This document shows, in pieces, positions 23,417 to 36,525 of a stretch of 64,000 nt of DNA. Position 1 is the first letter of the stretch. Each line of letters starts with the position of its first letter. Source of the stretch: Ifrita kowaldi (Eukaryota; Chordata; Aves; Passeriformes; Cinclosomatidae). The position numbers and the translations under genes are program-made. The DNA is taken from the NCBI GenBank assembly GCA_013398055.1, contig VZRS01008351.1:1670857-1734856 (forward strand), read 5' to 3'. The notes beneath the pieces were generated by a model. It worked only from the letters and a program-made list of their open reading frames with translations, was not told where the DNA came from and did not search any database.

Positions 23417-23466
23417 GAGGATGGACAAGATGACCTGACAGCCTTTCCCATCTTTAATTTCTATAT
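23417..23466 (+). repeat. CR1 LINE 3'-end remnant
   Basis: The string GGATGGACAAGATGACCTG (23419-23437), then CCTTTCCCATC and a TTCTATATG-like end, follows the order of the avian CR1 3' terminus as I recall it (GGTTGGACTAGATGACCT, then CCTTCCAACC, then TTCTATG). Only about 50 bases survive and divergence is high. CR1 is the dominant LINE of birds, and 5'-truncated scraps like this one are normal. Confidence 0.5.
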
Positions 23467-25244
23467 GCACACTTCCCTCATTAGGACACTCCTGCACAAT
23501 AAAAGGCAGAATACCAGACTTAATATCTGAAAAAAATGTTCTCCTTTTCCCCAGCCGTCTTGCTGTGCTGTCAGGCCTGATTTAGCCTTACCAGCTGTGT
23601 ATCTGTTGCTCTTCAGGGCACTGAGAGCCAGAAGATGGGAGGAGGTCATTAAGGGTCGTACAGACTCCATCATTAGAAACAAAACTGCACATCTCCTTTC
23701 TTATCCATTGCTAGCTTTTTCCTTTTTTTTTTTTAGGAGACTTTCACATTGGTCAGAGAAATAAAATGTATGGGTTTTACTCTTCTTAGGCCAAGCACTG
23801 TCTTTCTGGCCATCAACAGCAGTCTTTGACTTAACTGGTGCTGTACCAGATCACTCAATTGCCCATGGAATTCCTCACTTCTTATGCACCTGGCTTCAGT
23901 GCTGAGACCATGCATTTAGAGCTGCTGCTCCTACATGTCAATGACTGCAACAGTAAAAAAAAAAAAGAGGAAGTTGGTCTCACAGTGCAGTTTTTTGAAC
24001 TGCATTTAAAATAATTGGTTTTCCTTTGCTGTTTCGTGTGATAGGGGAAAAATAATTGAAGATTCTTCTCTGCCTCATTTTCCTCATCTGACAATGAAGA
24101 TGGCAAATTTTATGGAATTAAATTCCTTTATCTGTGTGAGATATATGAAAATCACACTTGGCTGCTCCCTGTTTCATATTATCTGCATTAGGGGATGAAT
24201 TTGGGCTTACTCTGAACCCCCCTGGAAATCCTTGTTACCACAGTTTTGCTTGATCTTGAATGTGACTGGCCTTTCATTTCACCTGAGGTGACTGAAAAGA
24301 AACTGAAGAGTGGCTGAACAAACAAAATCTTTGTGGGAAGAAATCTGTAGTCAGAGTAAGTCTCAAAATGTGATATTTGGAAAAATGATAAGTAACAGTA
24401 AATCCCTGTTCTGGCTATTTCTTTCTATACCAATCCTTTGGAGAAACTTGTGGGCTCAGAGGGGCAATGGACACCTTTTTTGGGTGTCCTTGAGGACCTG
24501 AACCACAAGCCACTAAGCAGTCTTGTACAGCTCTGCCTATGAGATGGTTCTAGGTGCTGGTCCAGGACCCTATTTTGAGGCTTGTCAAGTCCTTTCAATG
24601 GGATGACTTTCAGTTACTCTAAAGTCACTTTGAACATAAGGGAAATGTTAAGGTAAGTGCAAAGGAGACTTGCTTTATTGCAATCCAAATTTAACAGCAT
24701 AGTTACTCAATTTCAAGACAGGTGGATAGAAATAGAAAAACATAATTATAACTATCTATATGTTAGATCACCCAAGAGGTGTCTCTCTCTCTGTTTCATC
24801 CAGCTAGCAAGCTGTCAGATGCTTATGCAATGGCTTGGCATATCTCTTCCTTACTTAGAAGTGTAGTCTCAGGCTGAGCTTTCAGATTTAGGAACAGGTT
24901 TATCTTTACAACCCCCAAACTTCCCTGAGGACCCATTCTGAATCTGATATCTATGCAGGATAAAGGCTCCCTTCTGCCTTGCAGAGCAGGGGATCAACCC
25001 TCAGAATATGCCTTCTTTATACACCGAGACCGACATTTCCTTTAACCACCTATGCTTTATCCAATCTTACCTCTACAAAGAGAGAAATGAGAATAGTGTG
25101 CATAGTGTTTTCCAATTTCTCATCAAGATCAGACACGATGATAAGTAACCACCTCGGAGTGATAGCAGGTGTTAGCTAGGGTGAATCAACCTTGGGCTGG
25201 GCTCTGAGGCATTCTGGGGCAAGGAATTCCAGTGCTATGGATAT
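23467..25244. other. AT-rich noncoding DNA
   Basis: No gene or repeat family supported. It includes a short T-run at about 23720-23734 and an A-run at 23955-23966. Confidence 0.45.
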
Positions 25245-25570
25245 TACTGACTAGTGATAAAGAGGCTTACATTCCTGAATCATCCTTTTATTTTGTATTT
25301 GTTTAATTTTAATCCTAATTTATTATAAACAGGGGGGAAAAAACATATTCAAACCTCTACAAAGGCAGAAGATTCCGGTTTTAATATTAAAATATGTCAT
25401 TTGCAACAACCTTTATGGCTTTGTCATATACTCTCAATAAATGACTTCTAAGATTGATTAAAGACCTTAGCTTCACTTCACGTGTTAATCAATCTCACCA
25501 GCCAATTAGAGCTTTGGTGCTAGAGAGCAACAGAGATCATCTCTCTGGCAGCATTTATTGTTCAAGCCAA
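25245..25570. promoter_or_regulatory. Candidate conserved noncoding element
   Basis: AT-rich, non-repetitive sequence dense in homeodomain-type cores: TTTAATTTTAATCC (25301-25314), TTGATTAAAGACC (25456-25468), GTTAATCAATC (25484-25494) and CCAATTAGAGC (25502-25512). This style is typical of deeply conserved vertebrate enhancers. Assigned on composition only. Confidence 0.25.
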
Positions 25571-27330
25571 ACCTTTATGACCTAATACTGGCAGGGAAAC
25601 CCATGGCAGTTTATGGGAAAAGAACAGCAAAGAATTGCAATGTTATTCATGCTGATACTTGATGAATAGATATTTAGAAGTTGTATTTCAGAAGTGGTAA
25701 AAGTTAATGCAGAATCGGCTTTCTTGGGCTGAAGCAGAATTGGTGCTTTAGAATAGCAGGCTCCTAATTCTAAGCTACCCATGCTCTTCCTTCTTTTTAT
25801 GACTTGGAATATGTCAATTAAATTTGCTACAATTTCACTACCTGTGAAAAGGGAATAAAACGACCTGGTTTTCCATCTGGATGAGCTGAGGATGAATTAG
25901 CTCATGCTGGAAGTAAATGAAAAGCAAGACACCCGTTCTAGAGATTCTACAGTTTCCCACCTGAACAATTTAACTGAAAATGAATTTGGAGCAACAAGAG
26001 CAGAACTACATCAAGCTTGCAGGTCACTGCTTCCTGGTCCTGACTGCACAGAGCATGGCAGGCTGTGGGAAATGAGCAGAGGGGGCTACAGTCCATTTTC
26101 TGCCTGTCTCCACAGCTGACCTGCTTAGTAGCTTTTATAACAGTGAGGCCACAAGCTAGACACGGAAAATCAACACTTGTTGTGTCAGTTCAGCTCAGTG
26201 CTGAGGCACACTGATGTGCCTGAGTTATACATGAATAAACAGACGATTTCAGCCACCAGGGCTACAAGCCCCTGCATTTTTCAGAGGATTTTTAACTCAC
26301 TCTAAACATAAAGAGAAATTCTGCACTGTGTAGGATGTAGTGATTAAGTGGCCAAGCAAGAACTGCCTTTTTAAGTGTATGTGCCCTCGACTTTTTGCAA
26401 CGGGTTGCTGTGTCCTGATTGGAATCTCTGAGTATAAAGTAATTTAAATAAAAACCAGTGATAATAAATAAAGAGGTACAGTAAAAATAAAAATTGAAAA
26501 TAACTGTAAATGTCACAAAAAGTCTTTTGTATTTTCCATGGTGAATATTTATTACAAAATTCTTTGGTATTGTGAAGTATTGCAAAATGCTTTATTTCAC
26601 AGAATATACATTTGAGAGTGTTGAAAGATCAAATTCCTAGAATTCATCTGTTCTTGAGGTGGATGCTAACAACATGTTAGGACTAGACTGAGGGCATTAT
26701 CTGAGTTCCATGTATAGCCTGAATTCCAAACGAGACTGAAGCCAATTTTATTTATGTTTCATCTTGGTATAATATCTTCCCATCATTCAATTGTCTCGGT
26801 CTAAACACTGCAGGAAAGTTACTTTCAAGTGAATGTCTGGGTGTCAGAGGCTAGCAAGCTAATAGCCTGATTACTTTTGTAGTCTTTATTAGTTGAAATG
26901 TTTATTAGAAAGGCTACTTTTTATCCAATGAAAGATGACAATCTGGGTTTGATTGAGCGCTGTTTGTTGTTTTAATATTGTTAGCTGTGTGAATGGGTTA
27001 ACACACTTCTCATCTTCCAGAAGCTGAAGGCTATGAGAAATCCCAGGGGTAGCCACTCCTCAGCCCACATTTGCTGCCTTTGCCAAGGAAAGATCCCATA
27101 AGGTTTCCCCCCCTCCATCACTTAAGGGTTGTGATGATTTTTAATGTCGCTGCCTAGATGGCCTGGAGATTTTTATCTATTGCACTTACAGGTCACCTTA
27201 ATATTATCTCACTCAGAGAGGGGAAAAAGTTTCTAGTGGGATAATATTAAGTTATACAGCATGACACAAGGTCAGACTGTGAGAGACAGGAATATATGAA
27301 TAAAGCCAGTGGCCATGAGAGTCACCAGTG
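25571..27330. other. AT-rich noncoding DNA
   Basis: No exon recognised. The part at 26740-27005 is again rich in ATTA/TTAAT and TGATTG-type motifs and could be another conserved element. The evidence there is weaker than for the neighbouring candidates. Confidence 0.4.
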
Positions 27331-27462
27331 TGAAAAAAAACCCCAAACAGAAAAAAAAAAGAAAGAAGAGAAAGGAACAAAGAGTAAGAGGGGAAAAGTG
27401 CTGGTGGAGGAGAGAAGTGAGGAGGGGGAAAAGAAGAAAGACTAAAGGAGAAAAAGAAAAGA
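27331..27462 (+). repeat. Purine-rich low-complexity tract
   Basis: About 130 bases almost entirely A and G. It begins with two A-runs separated by CCCC and continues as GAAA/GGAGG-type repeats. Lys/Arg-rich plus-strand and Phe/Leu-rich minus-strand frames here are artefacts of this composition. Confidence 0.85.
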
Positions 27463-27589
27463 TCAGGGTCAGAGTGGGTAATGTAAAGTCATCCTTCTTA
27501 TCCCAATCAGCTGCACACTGTGTGCTCTCAGTGGCCATGTTCATACTGAATTAGCTCCAGACTGTTTCTTTTCTCTGGGACTCCATCTT

Positions 27590-27760
27590 TTGGAAAGTAC
27601 ATCATCAGTATAACTCCCTCCTGAAGGCATATTACGCTAATGCATCATTATTGCGCCGGCTGACTGATGATGCTCCCGTGTCATACATCACCAGAGCTGT
27701 GCCTTGCTCTGATGAAATGTTGGTGTGATACATAATCAGGGAGAAGCACACAGGTCCCGC
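27590..27760. promoter_or_regulatory. Candidate conserved noncoding element
   Basis: A non-repetitive block with unusual motif density: TTACGCTAATGCATCATTA (27631-27649), TGACTGATGATG (27660-27671), then two ATGA/ATCA-type half-sites and GATACATAATCAGGG (27727-27741). It lies next to low-complexity DNA but is itself complex. Inferred from appearance only. Confidence 0.25.
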
Positions 27761-28869
27761 TTCTAACGACTCCAGAGATGTAAACTATCCAGAATTAAAG
27801 CTAAAGCCTTGGAGAAGGGGAGCCAGGAAAAGCAAGCATCCCTAAGAGTCTGGCAGCAACCTGAAACTCCTGAGAAAACCTGCAGTAACTTTGAGTTACA
27901 TTAGTGGAAGTGCCTGGAAGGCTGCCAAAATCCAGCTGCTGGGCTTGGACAAAAGTCACGAAAACCTTAGCAACATGGCAGTAATGAGAGGCAGCTACCA
28001 GGAGCCGGAGAGGGCATACACACTCCAGCCCTGCCTGAGAAGGCAAAATCACAGCTTGACTGATAAGCAGATACACAGCAAGGGAAGGGAAGGAATGGGG
28101 AAGGTGAAGACACCTGTCATGGGGTGGCTGGCCTTGGTTGCCTTCCAGATAAGCATCTCTCCTCTCCTCCCTAAAACACAGTCATGCTGCTTCTATGGCT
28201 TCCCGTGGAAACCAGTGGCTGCTGTGATGGATGGGCTTGCAGAATCCAGCCCTGGCCAGTGGGAAGTTGCAACACCCTCTCGTTAATCTGTTTTGGGAGA
28301 GGGGTGGAAGAAGAGTGGAAACTTGGCTTAATGGCAGCCTGAAACTTGGCATGAAACAATAATTTCTTGATCCACACACACATACACTCCTCCTGTCCTG
28401 CAAAGGGTTTGCCCAATACCATGTAAAAGCCCAACCTTGTTTTGTACACACCTACCTTTACCTCAGTGCTTCCTCCCAATACAGCCCATGCACCTGTCTC
28501 CTACTCCCAACCAGAGTCTGGTTCTCCCTCTGCTTGTGGCCTCCCAGTGCCCTGCAGCAATTTCTGTCTCTGTGCCCCAGTTCCCCAGCAGCCAGAGTGG
28601 GACCTGTGGATAAACCTCTGCAAGACACAGCATTGTCCTTCTCTGAGCAAGATCTCTGTTTCAGGTTGTTTCCTACAAAACAAGTCTGAAATAAGGCTCG
28701 CTCTTCTCATAGGATATGTCCCTTGCTTCACCAGTTGTAATTCCCCTGGGGATAAACATGGTCAAGCCATTGGTAATCATAATTCCATGAGCTGGATTCC
28801 TGTCAGTCTTTTTCCATCATGTCACCTCTGTAACAGTGGGACTCCAGCACATCTGAAGTATCTCTGCTG
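27761..28869. other. Noncoding DNA, nothing recognised
   Basis: Moderate GC. Includes the start of a 189-codon plus frame (28442-29011) without any recognisable domain or coding signature. Confidence 0.4.
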
Positions 28870-28930
28870 TTCAGAATGGAATTACTCCAAATTTACACCC
28901 ACATTGCTGAGAGTTGAATTTGCTCCAGTG
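28870..28930. repeat. Fragment of a palindromic MITE-like amniote repeat
   Basis: The string TGGAATTACTCCAAATTTAC (28878-28897), then ACC, followed by GCTGAGAGTTGAATTTGC, matches the right half of a palindromic repeat I recall from sauropsid genomes. It shares GTGGAATTACTCCcAAAT-like sequence with the copy at 36426-36525. Only one arm is present. Confidence 0.4.
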
Positions 28931-31657
28931 GTGCTAACCAAAAAGGATTTTTACCAGATAGGTTGGAAATGTAAACTGTCAAAAATTAGAAAAGGCCTCA
29001 ACTCAGCATAGCAAGACATCATTTTCTCCCTTAGTCTTATAAAACTACTGTGTAGCTGCCATACTCCACATATCTTTTAATGGACTTGATATTCTGCTGT
29101 TTCACAAGGGAAATACTCCCATCACAAGGCTGCAACTATATTAAGGAGCATTGGTTTGCAGTGCTCGTCATATTAATACCAAATTTGGCTGCATGCATGG
29201 AGTATGATATTTAAGAATGAATGTGCTGCAGGAAGAAGATCTGAGACTTTGCAAGAATGAATGAATTTTGGCACCATTAAACAATAGTTTTGCTTTTAAA
29301 GTATGATCCCTTGCAAGCCACTGCTGGCTGTAAGTTCTTGTAATGTATTCCTTTGTAAATTCTCCTCTAGTACAGAAGGTCCCAGAGCAGGTCTCTGAAA
29401 GATTAATTTCAGATCTTTGAAAGATTCATTGACAACTGGGGTTCATCATCTGTAGGAATGACAGGCAGGGAAAGGCTTCACAGCAAAATCAGAAGTGTGT
29501 GTGCAAACACATACTTGGAGAGCTGTCTCTTTGCAAAATAATCATCATCTCTGAGTCCCCAACCCCTAACTTACAGTTTCTGTATGGCCATAACCAGGAG
29601 CCAAAGTCGCTGTCAGCGGGTCAGTGGTAACAGGACTAACAAACAACTGCCACAGGATACCTTGAGGCAAATCAGCCCCTGACAGGTTCGTCCCTTCTGT
29701 GGAAGGTGGTTGGAAGACAGACTGGGCCAACAGCTATGTCCCTGCCTTTCCTTCCTAGACCTGACAAAGTTTTGTTCAAAGCTAATGATAAGCCTGAAAT
29801 AAAATAATGACAGTTCAGTTCAGGTAAGCACTGTGAAACACAGATGGCTATGTGGGCTGTCCAAGTAGCTTTGGCCTGCAACAACAGGGACTGCAAAATT
29901 AATCTGAAAATACCCACTTTTTATGTTGTCAGAAGCCCTGTTGTTTCTCAGGTGATTTTCCAGCACTGAGACTCACTCAGTTTATAACTCTGCCCCTCCA
30001 GTGCTGGTCAAGATGAGGAGAGAGGGTCTGAGAACGATAGTTAGAAGACAGTTGAAGAATGCCAGGAAAGGAGTGGCGATACCCTCAGGGAGAGACAAAG
30101 TAGGTGGCAGAAGATGGGGCAGACAGGAAAGAGCTGAAAGTTTCGGTAATGCAGTCCTACATTTGCTTGAATTTAATTCTGATTTTAGCCAGTGGTTTGT
30201 GTTGCATTTGCCTGAACACCTGGAGCTTCACAACTTTTTGATATTTACTTCATAGCTTGTGTCTGTGTCCAGCCATATAAGAAGACAACACAGAAGTTAG
30301 CCTGAAGTTAGCCTCTGAAGAGGTCACAGCTTGTACTGCCTTTGCATCAACCAGAAGCATCTCCAGGGAAATCAGTAATGCAGCTTCTTTCCTTTGGATT
30401 TAACTAAAGAAACATTTCAGACTACAATTTGAAAGCAAACAAAAAAAACCCCACCTCAACCATTAGCTTTCTCTTATAACTACTGTCTGCCCTGTGCACT
30501 GAAAAGTGAGGGGGAGGAATCATTCAATGATAACACGTAGAGAGTAATTTCTAGTGTCTTAATTATTTCCCATGTGCATGAAACATTGTAGCCCTATTGT
30601 TTCTGTTCACAATCTGGTTGGGGTCATGGGTAAGTAGATCACTTTGCCCACCCAGAGGACTGTGAAACTCTAGGAAAAGCTAGAGAATCACATGTAAGTT
30701 GGCTGGTCCAAGGCTATCCCTTCAGTTGTTTACAGTATCCCCCCACATCCTTTGAAAAATCAATTTATAATATACATCTTAAGTCTAGTTAAACGCCCAG
30801 TCAAGACAACACAGTTGGTATGCAACCCTACAGCAGTGCGCAGATTATCAAAAATCCACTGTCTTCCATGATCTTTAGTTTTCTGCTGGACAAACATCAA
30901 GGGAAATGTCAAGCCTCAGCTATTTTCTCAAGAAACTGCTCCTCAAAAAATCCAGATTATTATTTCAACCTCCTAGATAAAGAATGGCTGGCAGCTCTGA
31001 GCCTTGGGCTCCCTGGCTTTTGCAGTTCTAAGACTGAAACTAGGCTGAAAAGAGGCTGACATGGAAGACAGAGCCAAGGCCACCAAGAGCAAGATGGTCC
31101 TCTCCTGCCAGGGCACCACGCAACTCTTTGCTGTCTTCTTACCAGCATTACAGAGGAAGAAATCCTTGAGTTAAAAAGATGGTTCAATTTATTCGAGAAC
31201 AAACTGTCCATGAGAAATACTAGTCAGAACCTTAATACACTTCTGCTTTCTTCCATGGAAAGTAAGAGTGGGTAAAGCCTGAATTTCTCTGGATTTCAAA
31301 GGCAAGAATTAAATTTGACTCAACACACTTCTAACACCAACGCTGTACCATGTAGGTTCAAGCCAGTTCTAGTCAAGTACTTTGTGCTTGAGAGTGTGGA
31401 ATTCCTTTCTACTTTCCACAGAATTTAGCACACTAATTGAGTTGTAGTCATCAAACCCAAATAATTACAACTAACATTCAGTCTGTTTCTGCTGGACAAG
31501 TTATATTTGAATTTATTCCGAACGTACACTTATTCCAAATGGAGGTAAATAAATGAGTGACACTATGGTGTAGGTGGGATCTGTGAAAAGAGACATCAAC
31601 TGTGGAATATCTTCTGGAAAAAGAAACACATATTCATCTCTGAGGTCTTTATTTATA
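28931..31657. other. AT-rich noncoding DNA
   Basis: No exon, RNA or repeat family recognised. An A-run followed by CCCC lies at 30441-30452. Confidence 0.45.
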
Positions 31658-31692
31658 GCATATACACACACATATATATATACACACATGCT
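31658..31692 (+). repeat. TA/CA dinucleotide microsatellite
   Basis: Mixed TATACACACA and TATATATA units of about 35 bases. Confidence 0.8.
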
Positions 31693-34600
31693 TCACCCAG
31701 GGTTATTCAATCACATGTAAGTTAACCTCCCTTTCAGTAAAGGACTTTCTCAGGGAACACAATAAACTATTGAACACTTAAAAAATTTCCTGCTGTGCTG
31801 TGCAATGTCTCCTCATTTTCCAGTTTTACTGCTTTGGCAATTCTGAATTACCATTTATTCATAGCAATCCCTGAAGTGTCACCAAATGAATTCTGCACTA
31901 AAAGTGTATGCTCTGTCTGTGTTGCCTCCCACCTCCATGTGCAAACACAGTGGGGCAAAGAGCTTTCTCCCAGCGAAACTTCTGTCGGTCTGGAGCTGGG
32001 TCAGAGAGTTTGTGCAATGGAGCAGCTGTGCAACCCTTCTCACTCTTCATTGACAGGACCCTGAGCACCCAGAACAGTCTGAGCACTGAAGTTCAGACCA
32101 AGCAGTTTGCAGATGAATGTGGCAGTGACTCTACTGTGTTTGGAAAGCAGCTGCCTCTTGGGTTAAAGATTAAAGACCAGCCATTTTCCATTCTTAGCAG
32201 AGAAAGTAGAAATTTAGTTTTTTTTCCTCTGGGTGAACAGGAATGGGAGTTTGATAAGAAGGCACAACAGATGAACTTGAGAGCTATTTAAATTTTGTTT
32301 CCTTCAGTGAGGGAAAACAATTTGTCCTCGTATCAGAATTACTCTTGGAGATGAGAACAAGGAAAGCAAAGCTGGGACTTGTAATTGTTAGATATGTCAC
32401 TGCACTCTCCTCGGCAGCATCTGCTTCTGAACAGCCTCAGTAAGCATGGAAGCTCTTAACACATGAGGTTGTACACCCATTCCTTACTCTTTACAGGCCA
32501 GCACATGCATGTTCACAAACAAGGGCTGCAAATCACCAGAAGGCCTTGCCAGCTTTCTTTAGGGAGGCTCAATATATTAATGCAATGGGCGTGATTCAAA
32601 ACATTTTGCAGGGAACAGTTATGAGGTTAGGAAGAAAACACCAACTTTTAGCATATTTTCCATCTAAATTTTTATTTCTTTCACAGGCAGTAAATGCAGG
32701 AGGTATCATAAAGGGTAAATTTCTTGGGCAAGTGGAGACAAATTTTCATTGGGGTCTTAGGGAAATTTAAACTTTCCTCATCAAGCAAGAAGGCACTTTC
32801 TCCAGCTGTGGAGATGACTGCAGCTGTGCACGTTCCTGGGGAGAATGACAAAAATTTGGATATTCAGTTTAATAGCACAAGAGGGGTGGAGGAATGGGGG
32901 AATGAAAAACTGTCACTTTCATCCCTTAGCAGTATCATCTAATACCGCAAAAGTCTCCTCAAGGATTCCTGGGGTTAGGATTTACAACATCATGGAAACA
33001 CCTTTCCTAACCAAAGGTAGCTTGGAAACCTGTTACAGTTTTGGGAAGGTTTTTTTCCAAACAGCAAAGCTGCACAGAAAATCTGCAGGCATCCCTGAGA
33101 CGTAAATATATGTCCTGATAGACCTGATATCCCTCCTGGGTACAGGTGTTTCAGGCAGAACTGCCAGTAGTTTAACTCAGTAAGCCTAAGACACTAACTT
33201 CTCTTGGAACATATAGAAAGAATATGAATTTACAAAGTATATTTACCCAACCTGCAATCTAGCCAGGGATAAGGAGAGAGCATTTTTGACAGCCAGGTGT
33301 GGTCAGTATTCCAGCTTTATCCCTCCTCCAGCTTGGTGGTGTCTGTGAATGGGTTCTCCTCTCCCTCATCCTGTTCCTCCAAGATGAAGTGCCTCCGCAT
33401 GACTGAGCCACGTACGGAGCGCACACATCTCCCATCCCAGCAGCTCCTAGCACACCTGTGCAGCCTGAGGTGACTACATAAAAGAAACTCATAAAGCAGA
33501 GCTTACATTTCATTCATTTCATTCACCGGCTCGAGACTTTAGGAATGGAATGGAGCACAGCTGGCCTTTGGATGTCAGATATGCTTCATAAGCCAACTCT
33601 GGTTCAGCACACAGGCAGAAGCCTTCTCGTCTTGTGGCTCTCCACAAGCAATAGAAAGGAAGCATGTTGGCAGTCTCACACCTGGCAGTGGGGCTGGCAC
33701 AGGAGAGCTGTAAATACTGTGTAGGCACGAAAGTGCAGGCTGCCAGGGTGAGAGCGGGTCACCAAGCCCCCAGGGGCTCCCAGCCACCTGCACAAAGGCA
33801 CCACGGAGGTGCTTTGCTCTTCTTTAACTGAAGGGCAGAGGGTACGGTGGGTAACAGACACGTTGGATCAGGTCTGGCCTGACAGGGACAGATGCTGCTG
33901 GGAGTGGAGATTTGTCTCAGGAGGCTTTGGGTCTTTGATATGTCACTGGAGTGAGGAGCTGCTTCTGCTTGTGACCATGGAAAGCTCCACACTCAGAGGA
34001 ACTGTTTGGCCTGGGGTTTCTCCCTATCCTGACAGAAGTAGCCTTGAGCACCTGCTGTCCAGTACCTGCTGTCCTGTACCTGCTCTGGATCCTGGTCTGC
34101 CTATCTGTTCACATGGCAAAGGGAATCTTCCCTGTCCATCCATCTCACCTGAGAATATGCACCAGGATGGGTATGAGAGTACCACTGAAAGCCATGTCAT
34201 CTCCGCGTGATTTGGGCAGCTGCTGGAGCAGAAAGGAACACAGGGGAGAGAGATGTGCTATATCCGTTGACTCTTTCTTATTGATTTGCAGATCAGAACA
34301 TACTTTGTCAACTTTTTCTTTTCCCTCAGAGACAAAGCAATTAAAGAGGACAGTGGTATGTCCAACAGAGGGAATTAAAGGAAAGCTCTCTGACTAGGTA
34401 ATGTTTGTATCTATGAGTCTTGATGTGTAATTTGCTCCTTAGGACTATGGGCAGAGCCCCAGTGAATTTCTGGGTTTATTAAATTATCCTCAGCATTTCC
34501 ATTCTGGATGTGTGTTGAGCTCCAGGGGAACATCCTTCAGATGGCTCTTTCCCAGAGCAGGATGACTGCTCACAGAATGTGCTCACCCTGCCTGGGTGCC

Positions 34601-36179
34601 TCCACTGTGGGGCGTGATGATGTGATGATAGAGGCTGTCTGATGGGTCTTCACTTTGTCAGGTACCAAAACCAGTGTACAGATACCAGACCTATGGGCTG
34701 AGTGCAGAAACCTCTCAAAAATAAACTGTAAACATTCAGAATAGCTGGTGTTGAGCACAAGTGAGAGGTAGGAGACAAAAGTGACCTGTCTTGGACTTTA
34801 AGTTTCTTTCTCAAAACCTGTTTTCTCCCCAGACATATCCACATATCTCTTCCTGAAACATGTGGATAGCCAGTCTTCAGACTCAGCACAAAGCCTCTCT
34901 TCAGGCAATGCTACCTGAGTAGCGTCCATAAGGAAGGAGAAGGCAATCCAGAAGCAATTAATATGCCAGACAGCAGTCACAGTTCACCTAAAGTAGCCCA
35001 TAATGTCTTTATTTCTCACAATAAACTTAAAAGAATTTCCCTGAATTTCTCTGAGGCTGATAAATGAATAGGATTATACATCCAGCCTCTATGAACAAAC
35101 ACTGCATCAAGAAAACCTCAAAACAATAACAGCAGAAAGGGCACTGATATTCAAAAGGACTCTAAGTGCAGAATAGGGCTCCTCATTTCAAACGTCCCCA
35201 AGGCTGTGGATGCTCACAACTAAGATTCCGTCTTGGCCTCTTGTAAAACTGAAGAGTCATGTGAAAAATTTGAAACTTAATTGCTTAAATTCAAGGCTTT
35301 TCTCAGCCAGACATTTCATTTGCACCTTCTTTTTTTAGAAAGGGTGAACTATGAGCCTTCTCTTAGAGCTTGCATTGTCAAATAGCATGCCGATCTCAGT
35401 ATCACCTTCAGCTCGTTAAGTCATGTTTTCATCCCATTTACACATGGACAATGCCCAGTGGTTTAGTAGAGTTGTCCGTATTGCTGTAGAGAAGCAAATG
35501 AGGGTCTAACTTTGTGAGAAAGAGCATTTTTCAGACAAAGTGTTTTCATTTGCTTCTCTTCATGGTAATCCACCAATGTATCCAAACTCCAATTTTAGTC
35601 TCCCTGTATATGCTTGTAAAAGTTACCTGAAGCACTTAATCATATTTAAAAATTATTAAAGAAGCCCTGGGAGCCTCCAAGTTCTAACACTGCAAGTATT
35701 TTCCCCAGGGCACTTGATTACAGTAGAATTTTTTTTTTTTTAATTTGCAGAACTCAGAAAAGTCAGAAGATGGCAGCAGCTCATTCATGCATTAAACAAT
35801 CCCTAAATGTCATGAACAGAACAGTTCTTCCTTAAAGTTATCTGAATTATGCAACCACATAAGAATAGAGATTGATAATTTACTAAGCACAATAATTCTG
35901 CTTATCCAGGCTCTGCAGTCATCAAAGCTATTATTTCTCATATTCTTTTTTTTCATTGTCATGAGTGCAGTGGAGAAATTTACAAGGGTGAGGGAAAGTA
36001 CACTGTTGTGAAAGAGTTGTTAGATGGATACTCCTAATTCCAGACATATGTTTCCAGGATCCCTAAAATTTCTTCCTTAATTTTTTTGTTCTATTTTGCA
36101 AATGTCATATTACAGAAAATAGAAATAAGATTATTTTGCTATTTCCAAATAACACGAGATGTGAAGAGGAATTGTTGTT
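31693..36179. other. Noncoding DNA
   Basis: The left two thirds is of average composition, with short overlapping frames and a slightly GC-richer patch at 33750-34200. From about 35300 it becomes AT-rich, with scattered ATTA motifs and a T-run at 35730-35741. No gene could be supported. Confidence 0.4.
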
Positions 36180-36420
36180 TTTCCCGTTTTTACGGTTGAA
36201 TGTTTTTATCTTACTCTGTGCTAATCTACATACCTCATCATTTTCACACTGCCAGCAGTGGGATCTCTTCTCTCCAAAGATTTAATAGCGTTAATGTTGC
36301 AGTAATGACCTATATTACTAAATTTTCTCTACCTTGAGAAAATATATCATAGCACATTTAAAGTATGGCACAAAGGGTTAGCATAAATAATTAAACTAAA
36401 TTACAGCAATCAAAAACACA
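36180..36420. promoter_or_regulatory. Candidate conserved noncoding element
   Basis: AT-rich and non-repetitive, with AGATTTAATAGCGTTAATG (36278-36296), TAATGACCTATATTACTAAA (36303-36322) and ATAAATAATTAAACTAAATT (36383-36402). The density of homeodomain and nuclear-receptor-like half-sites resembles developmental enhancers. Inference only. Confidence 0.25.
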
Positions 36421-36425
36421 AGGCA

Positions 36426-36525
36426 GGCCAGATCCAAGCCGCCTCAGAAGAAATCTAGTGTAACTCCATTGCTGTCAGTGGAATTACTCCCAAATGACGC
36501 TGGCTTAAGGGATGCGGAATCTGGC
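36426..36525. repeat. Palindromic MITE-like element, 100 bp
   Basis: The terminal GGCCAGATCC (36426-36435) is mirrored by GGAATCTGGC (36516-36525), and the centre (about 36460-36487, GTAACTCCATTG opposite CAGTGGAATTAC) is itself an imperfect palindrome. The unit therefore folds into one long imperfect hairpin. This matches an ancient short nonautonomous DNA-transposon-like repeat that I recall from turtles, crocodilians and birds. I cannot name it with certainty. Confidence 0.55.

Noticed and set aside
28442..29011. 189-codon plus-strand open frame
   Set aside because: Translation shows no domain, and its right part contains the MITE-like fragment at 28870-28930.
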